Shown here: positions 1 through 7,509 of the stretch, piece by piece
Layout: each line of letters starts with the position of its first letter
How positions within the stretch are numbered: position 1 is the stretch's first letter
Source of the DNA: Desmonostoc muscorum FACHB-395
GTDB lineage: Bacteria; Cyanobacteriota; Cyanobacteriia; Cyanobacteriales; Nostocaceae
Assembly: GCF_014698035.1 (NCBI RefSeq)
Contig: NZ_JACJSF010000054.1
Span: forward strand, 1 to 54,923
DNA length: 54,923 nt
Direction of reading: 5' to 3'
Translations under genes and position numbers: made by a program
The notes under the pieces: model-generated
What the model saw: the letters and a program-made list of their open reading frames with translations, nothing else
Told to the model about the DNA's origin: nothing
Databases searched by the model: none

Positions 1-153
1 AAGCATGAACCCTGTGATTCCAATTCTAGAAATTCAGAGCAAACGCGGGCAGATCCGCGCCTCCTATTCTTCTAGAATGACTGGTATTTTATTTTCTTGC
101 AAGCCCCTAAATTACTAAAACCAACGGGAGACAAAAGCAACCATTCTCCTGAA
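1..153. other. downstream flank of TPR gene
   Basis: A short hairpin (CGCGG...CCGCG, 44-59) set within a larger imperfect inverted repeat (ATTCTAGAA...TTCTAGAAT, about 24-77) lies about 95 bases after the stop of the TPR gene. It could be its terminator. Confidence 0.35.
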
Positions 154-1899
154 TCAAGACTGATGATTCCGCCGCAAGTCTTCCTGATTTTTACGAAAGG
201 TTATTGTATTGGGATGATTTGCCCCTAACTGTTGTTCAGCAATTTCCAAAGCTTGGATGTACAAAGGTTCGGCATCGCTGTACCTTCCCTGTGAACGGTA
301 GAGTGCTGCCAAATTGTTCATGCTAGTTGCCACAGAGGGGTGTTCATCCCCCAGCAGGCGTTTTCTCATCTCCAAAGCTTCGATTAACAAAAGTTCGGCA
401 TCTCTGTACCTTCCCCGTGAAGCGTAGAGTAATGCCAAATTGTTCAGGCTATCTGCCATCGAAGGGTGTTCATCCCCCAATAGGCGTTTTTTCATGGACA
501 AAGCTTGGATGTACAAAGGTTCGGCATCGCTGTACCTTCCCTGTGAATAGTAGAGTGCTGCTAAATTGTTCAGGCTATTTGCCACGTCGGGGTGTTCATC
601 CCCCAGCAGGCGTTTTTTCATGGACGAAGCTTCAATTAACAAAGGTTCGGCATCGCTGTACCTTTCCTGTAAACGGTAGAGTTCTGCCAAATTGTTCAGG
701 CTATCTGCTACATCGGGGTGTTCATCCCCCAGTAGGCGTTTTTTCATCGCCAAAGCTTCGATTAACAAAGGTTCGGCATCGCTGTACCTTCCCTGTGAAG
801 CGTAGAGTAATGCCAAATTGTTCAGGCTAGTTGCTACATCGGGGTGTTCATCCCCCAGTAGGCGTTTTTTCATCGCCAAAGCTTCGATTAACAAAGGTTC
901 GGCATCGCTGTACCTTCCCTGTAAATAGTAGAGGAATGCCAAATTGTTCAGGCTATCTGCCACATCGGGGTGTTCATCCCCCAGTAGGCGTTTTTTCATG
1001 GACAAAGCTTCGATATACAAAGGTTCAGCATCGCTGTACCTTCCCTGTGAATCATAGACCGCTGCCAAATTGTTCAGGCTATGTGCCACATCAGGGTGTT
1101 CATCCCCCAGTAGGCGTTTTCTCATCGCCAAAGCTTCGATATACAAAGGTTCGGCATTGTTGTACCTTCCCTGTGAACCGTGGAGGAATGCCAAATTGTT
1201 CAGGCTCGATGCCACATTCAGGTGTGATTCTCCTAGACGCTCTCTAGTAGCTGATAAACTTTGTTCACCCCAAGACAAAGCTTGGTCATAGGCTCCTTGA
1301 CCTGCGTAAAATCTAACCAAGCCCTCAAATGGTGATATTAAATCATCATCGCTTAACCAATCTTGGTCAACGGTGGCAGATTCTCCAAGGTGAGGAATGG
1401 CAAGAGTTACTTTAGCAATGTCTATAAGTGTAGGTCTCTCAGGAATATTCCGTGCTACTGGTACTATCGCTTGACAAAAGCCATGCTTGAGTTCATTTAC
1501 TTCAGCTAACTCTTCTAACTTCTGCCGCAATAATTCCCGAATGCGTTCATGAACTTGGTAGGTGTCCTCTGCCAATTCTTGCAGCAAATAACGCTCAACT
1601 AAAACAGTGCAGTGAACTTTTAAGTCAAATTCCAAATCGCTAGAACTTGCTGCTGATTCTACCAAAGACCAAGGGATAGGAGCCAAAGCAAACAAACTCA
1701 ACAGACAAGCTAATTTTTGCGCCTCTGGTTCCAAGCTTTGCCAATTCAACTCAAAAGCTGCTGCTACACCAGACTCGCCCCTCTGTGCTTGCTTTTGTAG
1801 CTGTGCGAGGATGTCTGCTAGCATAATACTCTCCCTGGCTCTCGGCACTGTGCTGCTATTTGGTAAAGTCCAATTGGTACATAATTCACAAATCTGCAA
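154..1899 (-). CDS. TPR-repeat C-terminal half of a split STAND protein
   Basis: The product has an all-helical segment (about residues 26-200) followed by eight to nine kinesin-light-chain-type TPR units of 42 residues, each with a core like RLLGDEHPDVADSLNNLA. Such TPR arrays usually act as sensors or protein-binding surfaces in NB-ARC/STAND proteins. The first 25 residues overlap the 3' end of the caspase/NB-ARC gene in another frame and do not look like a natural N-terminus. Sensible sequence starts near MLADILAQLQKQ (ATG at 1824). It is therefore probably the second half of one gene broken by a single frameshift rather than an independent gene. Whether it is translated on its own cannot be told from sequence. 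Confidence 0.75.
   Translation of the reverse strand: MQICELCTNWTLPNSSTVPRARESIMLADILAQLQKQAQRGESGVAAAFELNWQSLEPEAQKLACLLSLFALAPIPWSLVESAASSSDLEFDLKVHCTVLVERYLLQELAEDTYQVHERIRELLRQKLEELAEVNELKHGFCQAIVPVARNIPERPTLIDIAKVTLAIPHLGESATVDQDWLSDDDLISPFEGLVRFYAGQGAYDQALSWGEQSLSATRERLGESHLNVASSLNNLAFLHGSQGRYNNAEPLYIEALAMRKRLLGDEHPDVAHSLNNLAAVYDSQGRYSDAEPLYIEALSMKKRLLGDEHPDVADSLNNLAFLYYLQGRYSDAEPLLIEALAMKKRLLGDEHPDVATSLNNLALLYASQGRYSDAEPLLIEALAMKKRLLGDEHPDVADSLNNLAELYRLQERYSDAEPLLIEASSMKKRLLGDEHPDVANSLNNLAALYYSQGRYSDAEPLYIQALSMKKRLLGDEHPSMADSLNNLALLYASRGRYRDAELLLIEALEMRKRLLGDEHPSVATSMNNLAALYRSQGRYSDAEPLYIQALEIAEQQLGANHPNTITFRKNQEDLRRNHQS
216..1240 (-). repeat. 126-bp tandem repeats encoding TPR units
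   Basis: About eight 126-bp units, each coding one 42-residue TPR, follow one another with very high nucleotide identity. Several neighbours differ at only a few bases. The near identity at DNA level points to recent unit duplication or gene conversion, and unit number is likely to vary between strains. Long open frames on the opposite strand here are shadows of this repeat. Confidence 0.85.
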
Positions 1900-3266
1900 A
1901 GTCCCTTTGCAAATTCTAATTCCTTCTCAACCCTATCTTTTCCCAGCAGGGTTGTTAATAATTCTAAGGCTCCATCTGGTGACAATTCACCTAACGGTAG
2001 TGATGGATATGTTAACCCTGTATTTAGACGAGTGGTAATTAACACCTTAAACCGAGAACCTTTAGGTGGCAGATAGGGTTGAATTAGCTTCCAGTCTTTG
2101 ACATCATCAAATATCAATAAAACTTTGCCAGCTTGCCACTTCTTCCAGCAATAAGCAACTTGACCTGCTAGGCTTAATCCATCCGGCGGATTAAAGTTAG
2201 GTAAATTCACAACTCCAAACTCTACTAACTGGGTTCCCAAATCAATACCTTGGGGATTTAACCAACAACACCCGCCAGAATAATCTTCCAAATATTGCCA
2301 TGAGTATTGAATAGCTAACTCTGTTTTACCCACCCCACCTTGTCCAGTCACATCAGTAATCGCCACAACATCATTTGCTTGCAATAGCTGATGCAATTGT
2401 TCTATTTGCTCATCCCTGCCAACAAACTTACGAGCTTGACTCTGTTGGATATTATGCGGGATATCAAACGGGTTGAAATGAGATTTTTCAATATCTCCAT
2501 CCCAACTGCGGGAATAAAAATAAGTCGGCAGTTGTTTTTTATCTAAACTGCTAAATCGCTGCTTAACTGCCTTAGTAACTTCCTTCATATTCGGGGGAAA
2601 ATTCCCATTAGCTGCTGCAAAAGCCTCCCGCACAGCTTGAGAAAAGTATCCTGTTTTATTTTCAGAATTTACCTTTGCTGTCTCTCCTTCCCGCGTAGCC
2701 AGTAAAACAAATTGTTGACTATCTTTCCTTGGCTGTCCACTAAAAAAAGTTTTCCCAGGTAATTCACCTGATTGGCCTCGTAGCAATAAAGGAAAATTAG
2801 CACAGGCATCAACAATACAAATATGATTACGAATCTGAAATTTATCTGAAGCCAAATAAACTAATAAAGAATTCAAATTTAAGTTCTGGTAATTCCGTTC
2901 ATTCGCATCGGCACAAAACAACCTCCGCTCTCGTTCTGAGGTAATCAAACCATGTCCCGCCCAAAAAATGTAGAGTAAATCCCCCGACTTTGGGGATAAA
3001 AAGTTAGTCACAATGTCGGAGATATTTTGCTCTGTTGCTAACTCTACAGTTAACCCACATTCCCCAATTAACTGATGATTTTCTTCCAGCGCTGATAAAC
3101 ATAACCGGATATTCTCTTTCGGTACACCATGCAGATGCAGCCAATGAGCAAATTTCAGCGCGTCATCGGCTGGCCCTCCACCTGGCACATTCCAAGCAGT
3201 TTCGTGGTACTTTTCAATACCCACAATTAACCCAAATGTGCGATCGGGTTTAGCCATCAACTGCAT
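1818..3266 (-). CDS. caspase-like / NB-ARC STAND protein, N-terminal half (frameshifted)
   Basis: Residues 10-260 form a caspase/metacaspase-like peptidase with the catalytic His in WAGHG (H105) and Cys in VDACAN (C155). An NB-ARC NTPase follows, with P-loop GQGGVGKT (308-315), Walker B LLIFDDV (about 383-389) and a TTR motif (411-413). The frame ends at VPIGLYQIAAQCREPGRVLC, in the middle of the NB-ARC winged-helix region. The helical linker and TPR array continue in the frame shifted by one base just downstream. Together they would make a classical caspase-NB-ARC-TPR protein of about 1,040 residues, expected to sense a trigger through the TPRs, oligomerise and activate proteolysis. The gene follows a lipase-like gene on the same strand, with a MITE between them. 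As read, the protein is truncated and may be inactive or unregulated. Confidence 0.8.
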   Translation of the reverse strand: MQLMAKPDRTFGLIVGIEKYHETAWNVPGGGPADDALKFAHWLHLHGVPKENIRLCLSALEENHQLIGECGLTVELATEQNISDIVTNFLSPKSGDLLYIFWAGHGLITSERERRLFCADANERNYQNLNLNSLLVYLASDKFQIRNHICIVDACANFPLLLRGQSGELPGKTFFSGQPRKDSQQFVLLATREGETAKVNSENKTGYFSQAVREAFAAANGNFPPNMKEVTKAVKQRFSSLDKKQLPTYFYSRSWDGDIEKSHFNPFDIPHNIQQSQARKFVGRDEQIEQLHQLLQANDVVAITDVTGQGGVGKTELAIQYSWQYLEDYSGGCCWLNPQGIDLGTQLVEFGVVNLPNFNPPDGLSLAGQVAYCWKKWQAGKVLLIFDDVKDWKLIQPYLPPKGSRFKVLITTRLNTGLTYPSLPLGELSPDGALELLTTLLGKDRVEKELEFAKGLCRFVNYVPIGLYQIAAQCREPGRVLC

Positions 3267-3349
3267 GATGACCTAGCCTCTCACGTTATCGGGAATTACA
3301 CATAAGCGATCGCCCAACCCACTTAAAAAGGTGGATTTTAGCGTTCCTC

Positions 3350-3503
3350 CTACGGTGTACACACAAGTCTGAAGTAGTTTGAGAAGCTGGTTTTTACCCC
3401 ACCCTAGCCCTCCCCTTGTAAAGGGGAGGGAACTGGATTTCCGGCTTCCCCCCTTGACAAGGGGGGATTGAGGGGGGTAATTTGACTTGTCTATACACCG
3501 TAG
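3350..3503. mobile_element. MITE, family A, copy 1
   Basis: The 154-bp element has imperfect terminal inverted repeats (CTACGGTGTACACACAAG at the left and its complement with a few changes at the right). Its core is rich in CCCTCCCCTT/AAGGGGAGGG inverted repeats. It has no coding capacity. It lies between the lipase-like gene and the caspase gene. No clear target duplication remains, so it is probably an old insertion. Two relatives lie at 23120 and 39168. Confidence 0.75.
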
Positions 3504-3559
3504 CCTTGTATTTGAGAGGTTTGGAGTGGGTTTTTCTAAATACTGTAAAAAGTAAACCA

Positions 3560-4732
3560 TTATGGCAACCTCGAAATAATCGCCTCCCAGGTTTTGGCAT
3601 TTGTCCAATAAGCACCGTGGGAACGGGGAAACGGTTGTCTGCTATCCACTCGCACATCCTGCACGCGATCGGGGAAAATTCTATTACCCACGTAACTGAG
3701 AAAATCCCGTAAATCGTAGATATTCAACCATTTAGGGAAATGCTCTGGTAATAACTGCCCATATTCTAAGCTGTAGAGGGCGTTAATCTCATATAAAAAT
3801 GGTGCTTGGGAACCAACTGTTACCAATAATTCCACCTGAGACAACTCCTGCTGCACTAGCAAATCTACACAAGCGATACCTCCCAAACTATGGGCGATTA
3901 AAACCACTGGCGGTTCTGCTTGGGCAATTTGTTGCTGGATAAACGCCCTGATTTTTTCACCCCGTGTCTGATACAACAAAATATCACCAGGCATAGGCGA
4001 AATTTTATCAGTTAACTCAAGGCGGTTTCCTCTGACATAATTTGTTCCGCCGTACTGTGCTAGTTCAATAAATGGCTTTAATAACCAGCCAACCAATCCT
4101 AACTCTGCCTCTCCCAAAGCCAGAGTCAGCAATTCCACAACATCATCCCGCAATTGGGCATCGGTGAGTATAGGGGGAAATTTTTCTTGCTGTTCGCTAA
4201 TAAACATTGCTTGAGCCACAACTGCTCTAGCTATTGGTGCATAATATTCACTCAAATCAGATTCGGAAACTGTGAGCAATGCCCGTTCATACGGTTCACT
4301 GTGGATAACCGCCTCTCGTGCTGGCTCAAATACCTCTGCAATTCCCGCCTCTTGCAACTTAGCTTGCAGTTCCAATGTCGGAGTGAGACTCGCTACACGA
4401 GATTGTAAAACATCCCCTGGTTCTTCCCAGGGATTTCCTGACTCAATCGGTTTCAAAGACAACAGCCGTAATTCATACAAAGGATCGCGGTATAATTGCC
4501 CCCACAGTACAATCTCTGCGTCTTCTTCTCCTTGAGATAAAGCCAGTGTCGCATCTTCCAAGGGTACTGATGCCCGATTATCATTGAACTTTGCACCTAA
4601 TACACCCCAAAGGCAGGGAGAAACTTTGATATCAGGACGTTGGGCGTGAATCTTTTGCTCAATTATCTGAAAAGTTTCGTTGTATTCTCGTTCCCTAATG
4701 CCTGTGCCATGTACAAATATTACAGTAGTCAT
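3560..4732 (-). CDS. alpha/beta hydrolase, lipase-like
   Basis: The 390-residue product begins with an oxyanion-type HGTG motif at residues 8-11. It carries the nucleophile elbow AHSLGG (Ser at about 282), a later Asp in IYDLRDF and a His in RSHGAYW, which together give a Ser-Asp-His triad. It resembles cyanobacterial lipase-like hydrolases that would cleave esters or membrane lipids; the substrate is unknown. The start at MTTVIFVHGTG is chosen because the family motif begins there; an upstream ATG at 4780 would add 16 residues without homology. The gene lies immediately upstream of the caspase/NB-ARC gene on the same strand, which suggests an effector partner, although a MITE now separates them. 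No signal peptide is visible, so it is probably cytoplasmic. Confidence 0.75.
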   Translation of the reverse strand: MTTVIFVHGTGIREREYNETFQIIEQKIHAQRPDIKVSPCLWGVLGAKFNDNRASVPLEDATLALSQGEEDAEIVLWGQLYRDPLYELRLLSLKPIESGNPWEEPGDVLQSRVASLTPTLELQAKLQEAGIAEVFEPAREAVIHSEPYERALLTVSESDLSEYYAPIARAVVAQAMFISEQQEKFPPILTDAQLRDDVVELLTLALGEAELGLVGWLLKPFIELAQYGGTNYVRGNRLELTDKISPMPGDILLYQTRGEKIRAFIQQQIAQAEPPVVLIAHSLGGIACVDLLVQQELSQVELLVTVGSQAPFLYEINALYSLEYGQLLPEHFPKWLNIYDLRDFLSYVGNRIFPDRVQDVRVDSRQPFPRSHGAYWTNAKTWEAIISRLP

Positions 4733-4937
4733 TGTGATATGGGTGGCTAGCGATGCCTGGGTTGGGCTATGCCTACGCAAAGCTTTCCTCTGTATTATTC
4801 CTTACTACGTTCTCTGAGACAAGTCGAAGAAATAAATTATCTAAATAAACGAACCACAGAGACGCAGAGAACACAGAGAGAGGAGAAATGAGAGGAGTTT
4901 TATGTCTGTTTTGGGATATTTTTTATTTGGAAGTACC
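4733..4937. other. intergenic stretch with short dispersed repeat
   Basis: This gap contains a copy of the common cyanobacterial dispersed repeat reading roughly CGAACCACAGAGACGCAGAG (about 4850-4869). A related copy occurs at the 3' end of pncB (18676-18706), and fragments lie near 23070 and 39100. No promoter is evident. Confidence 0.45.
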
Positions 4938-5366
4938 TTATTCACTTGGTTTATTAAAAACTTCTAAAATCTGTCGGCAAATCTGTTTGAGCTTATCCTC
5001 GATTTCACCAGAAGGCGAAGATGCGCCGACAACATTCCAGTTTTCTACCGTAGAAAGTCGCCACGCTTCACCGCGATGATCGAATCCAGCCACCTCCACA
5101 CCGATCGCACGGCGGGAATTATTGATGGGATCTTGATAAAATCGGATTTGAATTAAAATACTACGACTTCGCCAAGATTTGCTGATACCAGGAAAGTGAA
5201 AGCCAATATCTATAGAATCTGGATCGACTAACTCCCTGGTTTCTGGGTCATTTTTCCAGGGTTTGAGATCAGATTTGGCATCAGGAAACTCGAATTTGAA
5301 CAAATTAACTACCGTAGCAATGTTGCTGGCGAGTTCAAGGTTCGTTGCCTGTTCAGCTGCATTCAC
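4938..5366 (-). CDS. hypothetical protein, 142 residues
   Basis: I do not recognise this family. The protein is soluble, without signal peptide or membrane segments. It is rich in aromatic and charged residues in the middle (RSRSILIQIRFY, GEAWRLSTVENW), which suggests a mixed alpha/beta fold, and has a helical C-terminus (EDKLKQICRQILEVF). It lies upstream of the lipase-like and caspase genes on the same strand with a gap of about 200 bases, so it could be co-transcribed or independent. The start MNAAEQATNLE is the only reasonable one. Confidence 0.6.
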   Translation of the reverse strand: MNAAEQATNLELASNIATVVNLFKFEFPDAKSDLKPWKNDPETRELVDPDSIDIGFHFPGISKSWRSRSILIQIRFYQDPINNSRRAIGVEVAGFDHRGEAWRLSTVENWNVVGASSPSGEIEDKLKQICRQILEVFNKPSE

Positions 5367-5730
5367 TAAAAAACACTCCTATAATTGCGTCGGCATCTTC
5401 GGGGATCTGAAGATAGATAAACCGCCAGAAGGCTTATATTATTGGTGTTTCAGCTTATCAAGACCTTTGAGATTTAGCAACTCTAAATCAGACTTCCCTA
5501 ACAATCTTTGTTACTAACAAATGTGAAAAATAGCTTCTCGTTGGGACTGTCTAACACCTCTTAAGTAATTGTACTTAAAAAGTCCTCAAAAGCAGATGAA
5601 ACTCTGGCCTTTATAAAAAATATTCGGATTGTCTGCAAAATCCTTAGCAGACAAGAACGATAAATTGCACTAGCGACGATCTAAAATGACACTGTTAATC
5701 GGTAAACAAAAAGCAATTAAGTTCATTGTC
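5367..5730. other. intergenic region upstream of psbQ
   Basis: The 364-base gap between the divergently read 142-residue gene and psbQ must hold both promoters. It is AT-rich. I see no clear operator, hairpin or small gene. Confidence 0.4.
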
Positions 5731-6186
5731 ATGGCGCGTCAACGCTCGATTTTTTCATTTGTTTTAGTATTATTGGCCACATTCCTCATGAGTTGTGGCG
5801 GCCCTGGTGTTGCGGTAGCACCTCCAACTTACACAGCAACTCAACTTGAAAGAATTCAGGCTTATGTTCCTGAAATTCAGGCTGTGCGCGATCGCTCAGA
5901 TGAGTTGAAAACCCTGATCCAAAAAGGTGATTGGATCAATGTGCGTAACTTTATACACGGGCCCATAACAGAAGCAAGGCTGCACTTGACTTATGTTACT
6001 TCCAACCTTCTGCCCAAAGACCAACCCGCAGCCCGTCAAATAACGCGAGATTTGTTTAACGACCTAGTTAAGCTTGATAAAGCTACTAGTGCTAGCAATC
6101 CTCTAGTTGCCTTGAATCAATCCCAGGCTGCTTTCACAGACATTGACAAATTCCTTGATCTGCTTCCTAAAAAAGAAGAGGGTTAA
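5731..6186 (+). CDS. psbQ: photosystem II protein PsbQ (CyanoQ) lipoprotein
   Basis: The product is a 151-residue lipoprotein. After MARQRS comes a hydrophobic stretch that ends in a lipobox, LMSC, with the lipidated Cys at position 22. The mature part is a four-helix-type domain (TATQLERIQAYVPEIQ, RDRSDELKTLIQKGDW, ARQITRDLFNDLVKLDKA) characteristic of cyanobacterial PsbQ. This subunit binds the lumenal face of photosystem II and helps stabilise the water-oxidising complex. Translation is placed at MARQRS because this gives a normal signal peptide; an ATG 45 bases upstream would put a charged extension before it. Two hairpins follow the stop. Confidence 0.88.
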   Translation: MARQRSIFSFVLVLLATFLMSCGGPGVAVAPPTYTATQLERIQAYVPEIQAVRDRSDELKTLIQKGDWINVRNFIHGPITEARLHLTYVTSNLLPKDQPAARQITRDLFNDLVKLDKATSASNPLVALNQSQAAFTDIDKFLDLLPKKEEG

Positions 6187-6193
6187 TAATTAG

Positions 6194-6213
6194 AGACGCG
6201 ATTCATCGCGTCT
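6194..6213 (+). terminator. hairpin after psbQ
   Basis: AGACGCGA and TCGCGTCT form a perfect 8-bp stem around a TTCA loop, 8 bases after the psbQ stop. A second palindrome of the same type lies at 6234-6253. Both also look like dispersed repeat copies. No strong U-tract follows, so terminator function is uncertain. Confidence 0.5.
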
Positions 6214-6319
6214 GTACAAGAGTTAGGAGTTAGAGATGCGATTAATCGTATCTGTACAGTAGTTAGGAATTTTAAATTTTTAACTCCTAACTCCTAACTT
6301 CTCACTTCAAGCACAAGTC

Positions 6320-7417
6320 ATGAATGTAGTTATTATCGGTTGTGGTGTAGTTGGGGCTGCGATCGCTTATGAACTGAGTCTAGTAAAAGGGCTGAAAATC
6401 ACAGTTTGCGATCGCCAACCACCAGCGCAAGCTTCCACGGGCGCTGCACTTGGCGTTTTGATGGGCGCAATCAGCCAAAAAATCAAGGGCAAAGCTTGGC
6501 AGATGCGACAAACCAGCATCCAACGCTATGAAACTTTGATTCCTGAATTAGAAGCTTTAACAGGTCGCAAAATCCCTTTTAACCGCCAGGGAATTCTCAG
6601 TCTTGGTTTGGAAGAGGAGAATTTAGCAGCATGGGAAAAACTTGTAGAAATTCGCCACTCTCAAGGCTGGCATTTAGAAATATGGGATACGGCTAAACTC
6701 CAGAATATCTGTCCTCAAGTGGATTGTGAAAAAATTACTGGCGCTGTCTATTCTCCCCAAGATCGTCAACTCGATCCAACTGCTCTCACATTAGCTTTAG
6801 TTGAGGCCGCCCAGCAAAACGGTGTAACCTTCAAATTTGGCGTGACTGTTTTGGATGCCCAAACCTCACCACCTGAATTTTGCCATCAACTTGAGACTAC
6901 AGAAGGAAAAATAGCCGCAGATTGGTTTGTAGTTGCAGCAGGGCTAGGTTCAACACCACTGACGGCAAAGCTAAATCAAATAATTGATATCCGCCCTGTG
7001 CTAGGGCAAGCGTTGCAAATGCGTGTAGGGCATCCATTAGGCAATCCCGACTTCCAGCCAGCGATAACGGGTAATGATGTCCATATTGTTCCTATAGGCG
7101 GCGGAGATTATTGGGTGGGTGCGACAGTAGAATTTCCCAGCAATGGTGATGAGATACCACCAAACCAAGAACTGTTGGAATCTGTTAGAAACCAAGCGAT
7201 CGCATTTTGTCCAGAATTAGCCACAGCAAAAATTATCCGCACTTGGTCAGGTTTACGTCCCCGTCCTGAAGGTCGTCCAGCACCAGTTATTGGTAAGTTG
7301 CCAGGGTTTAGTAACATCCTCTTAGCTACCGGACACTATCGCAACGGCGTTTTACTAGCGCCCGCTACAGCTTATGCGATTCGTGAGATGATTATTTCTC
7401 AAGGAATAGGGGGATGA
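6320..7417 (+). CDS. FAD-dependent oxidoreductase, DAO family
   Basis: The 365-residue protein opens with the dinucleotide-binding motif VVIIGCGVVGAAIAYEL (residues 3-19). It continues with the DAO-family pattern: ASTGAALGVLMG, DRQLDPTALTLALVEAA, VVAAGLGSTPL, a C-terminal GLRPRPEGRPAPVIGK and ATGHYRNGVLLAPATA. This matches the D-amino-acid/glycine oxidase (ThiO/DadA-like) superfamily, which oxidises amines or amino acids with FAD. The exact substrate is not clear, and there are no thiamine genes nearby, so a thiO call would be a guess. It follows psbQ on the same strand by 133 bases containing hairpin repeats, and probably has its own promoter. Confidence 0.8.
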   Translation: MNVVIIGCGVVGAAIAYELSLVKGLKITVCDRQPPAQASTGAALGVLMGAISQKIKGKAWQMRQTSIQRYETLIPELEALTGRKIPFNRQGILSLGLEEENLAAWEKLVEIRHSQGWHLEIWDTAKLQNICPQVDCEKITGAVYSPQDRQLDPTALTLALVEAAQQNGVTFKFGVTVLDAQTSPPEFCHQLETTEGKIAADWFVVAAGLGSTPLTAKLNQIIDIRPVLGQALQMRVGHPLGNPDFQPAITGNDVHIVPIGGGDYWVGATVEFPSNGDEIPPNQELLESVRNQAIAFCPELATAKIIRTWSGLRPRPEGRPAPVIGKLPGFSNILLATGHYRNGVLLAPATAYAIREMIISQGIGG

Positions 7418-7458
7418 GGGAGCAGGGGAGCAGAAGAAGAATTCCTAACTCTTGACTT

Positions 7459-7497
7459 AATGACAAATGACCAATGACAAATGACAAATGACCAATA
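7459..7497 (+). repeat. STRR heptamer repeat
   Basis: The stretch is a tandem of the heptamers AATGACA and AATGACC, about five units. This is the short tandemly repeated repetitive (STRR) type typical of heterocyst-forming cyanobacteria. Similar tracts occur at about 17013, 30258, 34294, 37862 and 41694. Confidence 0.75.
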
Positions 7498-7509
7498 TAG
7501 GAAAACAAC

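Larger units (their letters stand above)
154..3266 (-). pseudogene. possible single caspase-NB-ARC-TPR gene with one frameshift
   Basis: The two reading frames overlap between 1818 and 1899. One extra G in the GGG run at 1833-1835 (minus-strand reading) would join the first frame's REPG to the second frame's ESIMLADILAQL, giving a continuous protein. The rest of both halves is undamaged. A recent mutation, phase variation at the G run, or a sequencing error are the simplest explanations. No classical slippery heptamer was noticed. Confidence 0.6.

Noticed and set aside
327..1291. Long open frames on the plus strand across the TPR region
   Set aside because: They are repeat-driven shadows of the TPR gene, with cysteine- and proline-rich nonsense sequence and no start signals.
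3350..3503. Bidirectional terminator function for the MITE
   Set aside because: The inverted repeats could fold, but the element occurs in unrelated places, so terminator action cannot be claimed from sequence.
3273..3712. Short open frames over the family A MITE
   Set aside because: They consist of repeat sequence and change with each MITE copy.
6320..7417. Assignment as ThiO (glycine oxidase)
   Set aside because: The family match is only at superfamily level and no thiamine genes are nearby.
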